DNA of 64,000 nt from Lunularia cruciata (lineage: Eukaryota; Streptophyta; Marchantiopsida; Lunulariales; Lunulariaceae): the NCBI GenBank assembly GCA_948567375.1, contig OX419758.1, positions 39,561,001 through 39,625,000 of the forward strand, given 5' to 3'. A program made the translations under genes and the position numbers. How positions within the stretch are numbered: position 1 is the stretch's first letter; every line of letters begins with the position of its first letter. This document shows positions 57,017 to 64,000 of the stretch, piece after piece. Below the pieces are notes generated by a model. That model was not told where the DNA came from. It ran no database searches and saw only the letters and a program-made list of their open reading frames with translations.

Positions 57017-57249
57017 TGTGAGCCGGTACGACACTCTCTTTCTTCCCCAGAGTATCGGAAGTCTCTTTTTTTTCTCTAGAACATGTTGTTTCAATTGTTC
57101 CTAAGGTTAGCTCTCCTGCAGGTTTTGTGTTTATCTTTGACCTTCACGGAACTCGTCATGTTGTGCGGGGATTGTTTGTATTGGTTCCTACCTTTGTTTG
57201 GTCTTATATTCTAGCTTCTTTTTTAAGTTTGGCTATGGATTTGGATTTG
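57017..57249. other. Unassigned, possibly eroded D LTR end
   Basis: No coding frame. ggatttggatttggtgtttcat may correspond to the poorly conserved outer part of a D LTR, as D-like sequence follows. The gtgagccgg at 57017 resembles a B LTR end but what follows is not B. Confidence 0.3.
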
Positions 57250-58164
57250 GTGTTTCATACAGCTGCACTAAGTGGTTTCTAAAGGGACAACAAAGAGTGA
57301 CCTATCCGGACTTAAATCCACACCCAAATCAATGATCTACACCATTCAACTAGACTAGATTGAGAGCTCCAAAAAAGGAGTCTTCTCTTGACACTAGTTG
57401 CAACTCAGAACATACATTTGATCCAAGATTCATCATTCATGGGAATTTCATTTGTGGAATTCACGAGTTTGGACAAGCCGGACAGTTTCAATCTAAACAG
57501 CATCTGCACCAAGCTATGCAATAGGTCACCAACTCAATTGAGGCACTTCACATGCACATTGGCACTTTTCTGCTTGGTCACAGGCAGTCACAGATCTCTC
57601 GAAGCACAACATTCATTCTATTCACTATTCTGCCTTATCATAGCAGTTTCAGATCTCTAGAATCACAACATTCACTTAGTTCACAATTTTGCTTCGGCAC
57701 TCTTAAGTCTTGGCATAGGCAAGTAGATCTTCAATAACACACCTTGTCACTGTTCTGCCCAGTCATAGCACAACATTCTCTTGAAGCACAACATTTACTT
57801 TATTGTCTTCTTGTTCAAGTCTCCACTTTCAAAATTCCTCCCTGTAGTCCAGTGTCTCTAGTGCTTCATGTCAAAGTTCTCTGTCCTCTCACAACAGCAA
57901 CCCTCACCTTCAAAAAACATACTTCTCTGTCCACCTCCACAACAAACCCCTACATTCAAAATTTCTCTCTTATGTCACAAGCACTTTTGCAAACCCCTCA
58001 TTTGGAATTTTCTCCCTCCTTGTTAGCACTCACACAACCCTCTACTTTTGAAAGATGTCTCCTCTGCCCAGCAGCATTTTCATGAGTTCAACAGCCCTTA
58101 ACTTTTCAAAGAAACTCCTCTCCTGTCCAATCTCTCCTTACATTCAAAAATTCCTCTCCTGTCA
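57250..58164 (-). mobile_element. Family D LTR fragment
   Basis: gattgagagctcc...aaaggag...gacactagt matches gactgagagctcctaaaatgg at 6978 and, in reverse, the 43665-43700 segment of the D LTR. Pyrimidine-rich, with cacaacattca and ctcctctcctgtcc units but no regular array. It is cut at 58164 by the B element. Confidence 0.65.
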
Positions 58165-58857
58165 TGTGAGCCGGCCTGTCTCTCACTCAGGATGAACCTC
58201 TGATGGCTATTATGGTAACGCATCATGGACTAAGAAGGCAAGGAACCCCAACTCCATCATACTCCTCCAAGGCTAACACTCCAAGACTCAAGACATTGCT
58301 CACTAGAGAACTCAATCAGAGAAAGATAGTTGCAAATGAAAGGATGATGTGTACCTCCTCAACCCCTTGTTTATATACTTGTGAAATAGTTACGTACCAA
58401 AGTTACTAATTACCATAGTAACTCAAGTTACTAGACTAAAAGTCAAGTAAAGTCAAAAAGTAGAAAGGAATATCCATTCACATGGGCATATTCCCCTAAG
58501 CATGTGGTCTTATCTTGACCCAAGCACTAAGTCAAGGATTCCTTCACATGGGCTATCCTTGGACTAAAGAAGAATCCAAAACAAAAATGCTTGCGGGCCC
58601 AAGAGTTCTCAACTCTTTCCTCAAAGCCAAACACCTAGGAATAATACCAAGTCAACACACTAAAATCCAAAATAGTGGTGCTCATCTTTTCTACTTCCTC
58701 TAAAGTAAGGTCCCCTCTATCTTAGCTATGACTAACTTTAGCTAACCATGACTAATATAGAACCAACCTTTATCTCTATATAAATAATATCTCTTCTGTT
58801 CTTGTAATACCAAGCTAAATATCACAATACCTCACACATGCACAAACGGGTGTTACA
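58165..58857 (-). repeat. Family B 3' LTR (693 bp)
   Basis: Plus strand TGTGAGCCGGCC...GGGTGTTACA. TATA box ttgtttatatac near 58367. Left flank gtca. Confidence 0.95.
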
Positions 58858-58905
58858 TTTACCCCCGGACTAAGTTTTCACTTTGTCCTCAAAGTGAAGG
58901 TCTCT

Positions 58906-59298
58906 CTACCTTCTATGGTACATCTTCAAGTTATCATGGTTAATCCTATCAAAGTGTCTTCCTCCCAACTCCTTGAGATCATAGGTGTAATTGCTCCACA
59001 CCTTCTCCACTATGAAAGGTCCAAAGTACTTAGACAAAAACTTCTTTTGCACTCTCTTGAATCGAATGGAATCAAACAACATTACCCAATCACCTTCTTT
59101 GAAAGTCTCCACCTTCAACTTGTCATGGTTAATCCTATCAAAGTGTCTTCCTCCCAACTCCTTGAGATCATAGGTGTAATTGCCTCACACCTTCTCCACT
59201 ATGAAAGGTCCAAAGTACTTAGGCAAAAACTTCTTTTGCACTCTCTTGAATCGAATAGAATCAAACAACATTACCCAATCACCTTCCTTGAAAGTCTC
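58906..59298 (-). repeat. In-frame 189-bp tandem duplication in B integrase C-terminus
   Basis: catggttaatcctatcaaag starts at 58935 and again at 59124, an offset of 189 bp or 63 codons. Each unit encodes KRVQKKFL-KYFGPFIVEKV, then NYTYDLKELGGRHFDRINHD. The copy at 34789 has a single unit. The upstream unit ends in a nonsense change (TGG to TGA, near 59185). Confidence 0.9.
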
Positions 59299-60213
59299 CA
59301 CCTTCTTCTTGCCTTGCCTCTTGTCATAGCTCTCCTTTTGTTTCATTTGGGCTTGCTCCACTTGAACCATAGCAACTGCTCTTGCCTCTTCCAACTCCAT
59401 GAGTTGTTTCTTCCTTGACTTCTCTGCATCACCTCCTTGTGCTTTCTTCAATCTCCTATGAATGCTTTGGAAGGTAGGAAGATCAAAGTGAATAGGCAAG
59501 GTAGACTCAATACCATACACCAATTGAAATGGAGAGAATCCAGTGGAGGTCTTCATGGTTGTCCTATACTCCCACAAAACTGCATGAATCCTCTTGTCCC
59601 AATGATGTTTAGCCCCCTCCATTTTTGCATCTTTGGCCAACATCATGCACAACGTCTGATTGGTTCTCTCTGCCAAGCCATTGGAATTTGGCTTATAGGA
59701 TGTAGTTACTCTATGTGTGATAGAGAAATGTCGTAGCATGGCTGAAGTTATGCTTCTTGTAAACTCTCCTCCTCTATCAAAAACCAACTCCAAAGGGCAT
59801 CCAAACCTAGTGATAATGCATTCATAAAGAAATATACCCACTTCATCTTCATTCTTGTCCCTCAATGGTCTAGCCTCAACCCACTTGGTAAGGTAATCAG
59901 TAACTACCACAATGTACAGATTGTTCCTTGGGGTTCTATTGAGAGGACCTACAAAATCAATTCCCCACTTCTCAAAAGGTCCTAGCAATGGAATTGATCT
60001 GAGTGGTGGAGTGAATGTAGACTTTCTAGCAAAAGCTTGAAAAACATGACAAGTTTAGAAATAGTCAAGACAATCCTTGAAAATCCCTCTCCAATGGTAA
60101 CCTGCATCTAGAATCTTGAAAGCAGTCACCTTTCTTGCAAAGTGTCGTCCACATACTAAGCCTTCATGAAACTCCTTTATGAGTAGGATAGACTCTTCCT
60201 TACCCACTGCTCT
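59185..60213 (-). pseudogene. B integrase
   Basis: 267 open codons (59185-59988) with the first Asp in FEKWGIDFVGPLNR, second Asp in LVFDRGGEFTRS, Glu in NGLAERTNQTLCMM, then GFSPFQLVYGIESTLPIHFD, a coiled stretch rich in Gln/Lys/Glu and KYFGPFIVEKV. The zinc-binding part upstream (GRHFARKVTAFKILDAGYHW, TCHVFQAF) is in another frame with one stop, and its last Cys is Phe. Confidence 0.9.
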
Positions 60214-60830
60214 TCAAAGTAGACCATTTGCTCCTTGGTGAAAAAGAATATCCTCCACCATTGTGTAAGGTCTAGATCTTGCTACAAGGGCTTTCCTCTC
60301 CCTAGCATGCATCCCTTCTAAATAGTTACCTCTTGTCACAAAATCCACAATCTCTTTGTACTCCATTGGAACCTCTTGAGTGACTAAGATTGTCATGAGC
60401 TCCTTATCTGGGAAGGAATCATCCATTGGCTCATCTCCATCATGATCATAGGCTCTAGATAACAAATCAACATTTGCATGTTTCTTTCCTGGCCTATCCT
60501 CAATGGTGTAGTCATACTCAGACAAGAGTATCATCCACCTTGCTAGTCTCCCTTCAACATTAGGCTTGTTGAAGATGTACTTCAAAGCCTTGTGATCCAT
60601 GACTATGGTGGCTTTCCCTCCAATCAAGTAGTGTCTAAACTTCTTGAGACCAAAGATCACCGCCAACCCTTCTCTCTCCGTGACAGAGTAGTTCTTCTCT
60701 GCTGAAACCATCTGCCTACTAGCATAAGCTATTGGATGATCATGCCCATCTTGGTCTAATTGACTAAGAGTGCATCCTATAGCTACATTAGAAGCATCAA
60801 TGTAGAGGATGAAAGGCTTACTCCAATCAG
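60214..60830 (-). pseudogene. B RNase H
   Basis: Upstream part ILYIDASNVAIGCTLSQLDQ (Asp) lies in frame with 165 open codons from 60711: NYSVTEREGLAVIFGLKKF (Glu), ATIVMDHKALKYIFNKP (Asp), KKHANVDLLSRAYD (Asp). All catalytic acids are present. Linker to integrase follows (DSFPDKELMTILVTQEVP). Confidence 0.9.
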
Positions 60831-60848
60831 GTTTAGCAAGAATTGGAG

Positions 60849-62105
60849 CTACAACAAGGGATTGCTTGAGCTCCTCAAAAGCTTTGAGACCACCTCCAAA
60901 ATCACCATGTAATCTACACCCTTCTTCATGTAGATGGTCAATGCATAAGCCTTGTTGGAAAATGAGAAGATGAACCTCCTATAGTATCCAACCATCCCCA
61001 AGAATTGGCGTAACTTTGTCAAGCTTGAAGGGAATGGAAGGTCTGAGATTTTCCTCACCTTCTTAGGATCAACTGCTATTCCATCCTTAGAGATGATGTG
61101 CCCCAAAAGTAGACCTTCTTCACATCCAAAAATTCACTTCTTTGGGTTGAGTGATGCATTTGCCTCATCCAAGCATTGCAAGACTTTGATTAGGTGCTCA
61201 AAGTGCTCCTCCTTGCTCCCATAGACACAAAAGTCATCAATGAAGTCTCTCACAAATTTCCCAATGAAAGGTTCAAATACCTTGTTCATGAACCGTTGGA
61301 ATGTGGCTGGAGCATTGCAAAGCCCAAAAGGCATGACCTTGAAAGCATAAGTTCCCCAAGGTGTGGTGAACGTGGTGAGTTGTTGATGCTCTGGTGCAAT
61401 CTTGATTTGGTTGTATCCACTATAACCATCTCCTAAACTGTACCTCTCATGACCTGCAACCTCCTCCAAGATCTCATCAATGAATGGCAATGGGTAGTAG
61501 TCCTTCTTGGTAACAACATTGAGCTTCTTGTAATCAACACATACCCGAAGCTTGCCATTCTTTTTCTTCACAATGAAAATTGGAGACACCCATTCTGAAT
61601 TCTCCACCTCAAAGATAAATCTTGCCTCCTTGAGCTTATCAATATCCTCCTTCACAACCAAAGATATTGGTGGGCTAATGCGACGTTGCTTTTGGCGGAT
61701 TGGTCTTGCATGTGACTCCACCTCTATCTTGTGCTCCTCCAAGGTGACTTCCTTCAAATCCTTGTAACTAAAAGCAAACACATGGATGAACTTGTGGAAA
61801 ATATCCTCAAATCTCACCTTCTCCTCCTTGGTAACATTTGGGCCATACTTGAGGGTAGCTAACCTTCTCTCTACCTCCTCAAGTGTCCATGGTGGTTTGT
61901 CTGGGTCCTTCAAAACCTCTGGCTTAGGTGCAAAATCCATAGCACACAAAGGATACACATCTAAATCAGATTCAGATTCATCTTCCTCCGTGGAAGTCTC
62001 CTCTTCCATGCTTGTGTCCACACCTAAAGCTCCTTCTTCAGAATCTGATTCCCAATAATCAGAAGATGGAGTATCTGAATGTGAAGTGTTGGTGGTGTTA
62101 GTCAT
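60849..62105 (-). pseudogene. B linker and reverse transcriptase
   Basis: 323 open codons (61134-62105): acidic linker (YWESDSEEGALGVDTSMEEE, DVYPLCAMDFAPKPEVLKD), RT with WVSPIFIVKKKNGKLRVCVD, LGDGYSGYNQIKIAPEHQQL, PFGLCNAPATFQRFMNKVF and FIDDFCVYGSKEEH. One TGA at 61131-61133 (Cys position in KK-stop-IFGCEEG) separates it from the thumb (60849-61106, RQFLGMVGYYRRFI). A frameshift near 60905 follows. The FIDDF box indicates the Athila-type branch. Confidence 0.92.
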
Positions 62106-62289
62106 AAGAACTATGACTCTATGGTTTGATGGCCCAATCCTCTTGTACCCTTTGTGCCATCAATCAGTTGTGCGTGCTGTCCTCAACCATCGCCTCCCAA
62201 GAAGTAGGTCATAGCTTGAATCCTTCAAGACTTGGAAAGTCATGAGATTTTGAACTCCATAACTGAAACTACCACTTTATCCATCACCC

Positions 62290-62587
62290 CTACTCGTCAA
62301 AATTGTGCTTGTTTGCCATGCTCACCACAAATGTTGAAGGTCTTGAGGGTATCATACCCAACTTCTTCATCAACCTTTCTGACATGGCATTTAATGCTGA
62401 TCCTCCATCAACCAATGCATCCTTGATGTTGTGACCATTCACTCTCACATCAATCTTGGAGGCATATTCACAAGCCTCCCATGGTGTTGGCTTGGCATCT
62501 ACCACTCCCATTGATACTAGAACTTTTGCCTTCTTCTTCCTCTTGCTCCTTGTAGCACTCAAACCACCTCTAAGCTCCTTTCTCAAG
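62290..62587 (-). pseudogene. B aspartic protease
   Basis: Reads VNGHNIKDALVDGGSALNAM, in which VDGGS stands at the retropepsin active site (D-G-G in place of D-S/T-G), then MKKLGMIPSRPSTFVV. Upstream it is cut by X6 at 62588. The stretch 62106-62289 between it and the linker has no intact frame. Confidence 0.75.
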
Positions 62588-63452
62588 TGTGGTACCCACA
62601 TTTTTCATTTTGGACGAGTTTTGAAGAAGAAGTGCCTTGCTGAAACCAAATTGAAACCAAATAGAGAAGGAATGAGTGGAAACTTGTGTTTTGATCAGAC
62701 CTGCGGAAGTCAATTTCATGTAAGAGGAAGAAGGACTCGGACTGGATCAGACCCAAAGAAGCTTACTTTGTGTTAGAGGAGGGAAAAACTCGGATCAGAC
62801 GTTAAGGAGGGCAGACGCCAAAGGAGAAATAGAAGTTGCAGGTCAGGATTCTTGCGGGGGCCATATCTCAGTAACCACAACTCCAAATCAAGCGTGTTAT
62901 ATCTTGTTGGAAATGTCTCGTTTAGGGATTTCCATTGCCACCAAAATCGCAAAGTTTGCAGGTCTGTAGAAGAAGTTACAAGCATTTGAAGTTTCTGGAG
63001 TAGATGTACTTCGGGTCAAAGTGTCTTCGGGTCAATGTGACTTCGTACTTCATACTTCGGGTTTACATGACTTTGCCTCAAGATGAAGATGACTAAATCA
63101 GAGGTAGCCAGACCTCGGAGTGCAGTGAAGGTGACTTTGGGAGTTTTGCCAGAGGGATCAGAGGAAGTTAGAGTAGAGAAAGAAGATAGTTAGGATACCC
63201 ATGACTTCAATTTTAGTTCTGATTGAAGATGGAACATGAATTGAAGGAGAAGTAGTAGTAGTGAATAAACCCAAAGTGCAGGATCAGACAATAAGTGTCT
63301 TCGGGTCAATAACATGAGTGATTAGGGGAAAATGGGTTACAAATTGAAGGTGTAGATAGTGTATTCATGCTTTCAATTACAATTCTTGACGAGGATATAG
63401 TGGAATTAGCAAAAGAATTGATATTGTTAGACCCAAGGTAAGAGAGATAGGA

Positions 63453-63680
63453 GTGCAGGTGTCTTCACATTTGACATTTGACACTTTAGAGAAGAGTGGG
63501 TCGGGAGATAGAGTTTTAGAAGGCTTAACTATGATAGGAATTTCAGATCAGGAAGGAGAAGTGTTAGAATTAGTGGAGGAATTGGGAGTTGTGAAACCCA
63601 AGGACAAAATATTAGGAAGTAAAGTTACTTTGGGTTTGGGTTTGAAAGCCGAGGAAGAAGTAGACATCGGATCGGAGTAG
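63453..63680 (+). pseudogene. X-LTR protein, C-terminal tail (X6)
   Basis: Open stretch SSHLTFDTLEKSGSGDRVLE ... LGLKAEEEVDIGSE with stop at 63680, aligned residue by residue with the tails of X3, X4 and X5. It survives although nearly all upstream coding sequence of the long form is absent. Confidence 0.65.
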
Positions 63681-63796
63681 AAACCAATTTGAGATTTGAA
63701 GGGGCAGATATGAAGAGGTGCATTGTCATTTCGGATCTGCAGGTTAGAACAATTGTTATAGAAACGGTATAGTTGTTAGAACTGTTGATTTGTTCA

Positions 63797-63807
63797 CTAT
63801 TTAAGAG
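63797..63807 (+). promoter_or_regulatory. X6 LTR TATA-like box
   Basis: CTATTTAAGAG, 117 bp after the stop of the tail, the same spacing as in X4. Confidence 0.55.
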
Positions 63808-64000
63808 TGGCATTCGCAGGAAATTGTTGTTTAGTGCTCATTATTTCTGAGAATAGATAAAGTGAAGTGTTGTGAAGCAGTGCTCGTCGCTTGAGCTTGA
63901 TTCCGAGTATCAACTTTGTAATTGTGTTTGTGAGTGTTTGGAGAAATTCGAAGTGCAAGTCAGAGTGCTTGTTGGATGTTGGATTCCACAGCCTTGATCT

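Larger units (their letters stand above)
58165..62587 (-). mobile_element. Family B element, pol-rich, cut by X6
   Basis: 3' LTR 58165-58857, polypurine tract 58858-58874 (CTTAGTCCGGGGGTAAA), then integrase, RNase H, RT, acidic linker and protease going rightward on the minus strand. The gag side lies beyond the X6 insertion at 62588 and outside the window. Inserted into D LTR sequence. Stops and frameshifts occur, but much fewer than in the fragment at 55941-57016. Confidence 0.92.
62588..64000 (+). mobile_element. X6: family X LTR, short form, runs off the window
   Basis: Starts TGTGGTACCCAC at 62588, left flank tcaag. From about 63440 it matches the tail, promoter and R/U5 of the other X LTRs. 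Between start and tail only ~860 bp are present, without the N-terminal domain or the long coiled coil. The remaining LTR end and right flank lie beyond 64000. Around 63005-63055 short cttcgggtca repeats occur. Confidence 0.8.

Noticed and set aside
57009-57030. Another B LTR end (gtgagccgg)
   Set aside because: The following bases do not match the B LTR (no cctgtctctcactcaggatg), so the match is chance.
54957-58164. Endogenous pararetrovirus or other virus
   Set aside because: RT fragments match the Ty3-type B copy nearby; no movement or coat protein motifs were seen.

Overview
This window is retrotransposon-dominated nuclear DNA of a land plant with a large genome. Evidence for that is Ty3-type gag/pol remains with tRNA-type primer sites, one element with a chromodomain, Athila-like RT boxes (FIDDF), long stacks of nested insertions, and no recognisable host gene or structural RNA. 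A gymnosperm or another non-angiosperm lineage is plausible because of the unusual D-family RT, but I cannot fix the species from sequence alone.

Four LTR-retrotransposon families (my labels A, B, D, X) and one unclassified background sequence (F) account for nearly everything. Family A (5004-14261, minus) is a chromodomain Ty3 element with a perfect CATAT target duplication, an initiator-Met-type primer site and an extra reading frame upstream of gag. Family B has ~690-bp LTRs and an Athila-like pol. It occurs as solo LTRs (2149-2841, 2901-3469, 14459-15146, 25622-26313), as an internally deleted two-LTR copy (34084-37690), as a pol fragment (about 55941-57016) and as a larger copy (58165-62587). 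Family D has LTRs stuffed with minisatellites. It occurs as an almost complete element (42208-50852), a solo LTR (6751-9418) and LTR pieces (1-1591, about 57250-58164).

Family X is the most interesting. Its LTR is ~3.7 kb and carries, on the sense strand, a gene-like region spanning ~2.37 kb (~790 codons): a globular N-terminal domain, an acidic stretch, a long coiled coil and a conserved C-terminal tail. Solo LTRs with 5-bp target duplications (15951-19592 with TATCT; 38838-54956 with GCAAG) define its ends. One composite copy (20513-30851) has the LTR end directly next to a primer site, gag with three zinc knuckles, protease, RT and RNase H. The reading frame stops about 120 bp before a conserved TATA-like box, so it lies in U3. 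In genomic RNA it would then be a 3'-terminal accessory gene overlapping the LTR. All copies here are broken by stops and frameshifts.

Layout: 1-4932, D LTR and two B solo LTRs inside an X LTR (X1); 4933-5003, F; 5004-14261, element A interrupted by a D solo LTR; 14262-20512, F with a B solo LTR and X solo LTR X2; 20513-30851, X composite X3 interrupted by a B solo LTR; 30852-38784, a second F copy with a B element; 38785-55640, a relic of A that received X4, which received X5 in opposite orientation, which received D (four levels of nesting); 55641-58164, fragments of B and D; 58165-64000, a B element cut by X6, which runs off the window.
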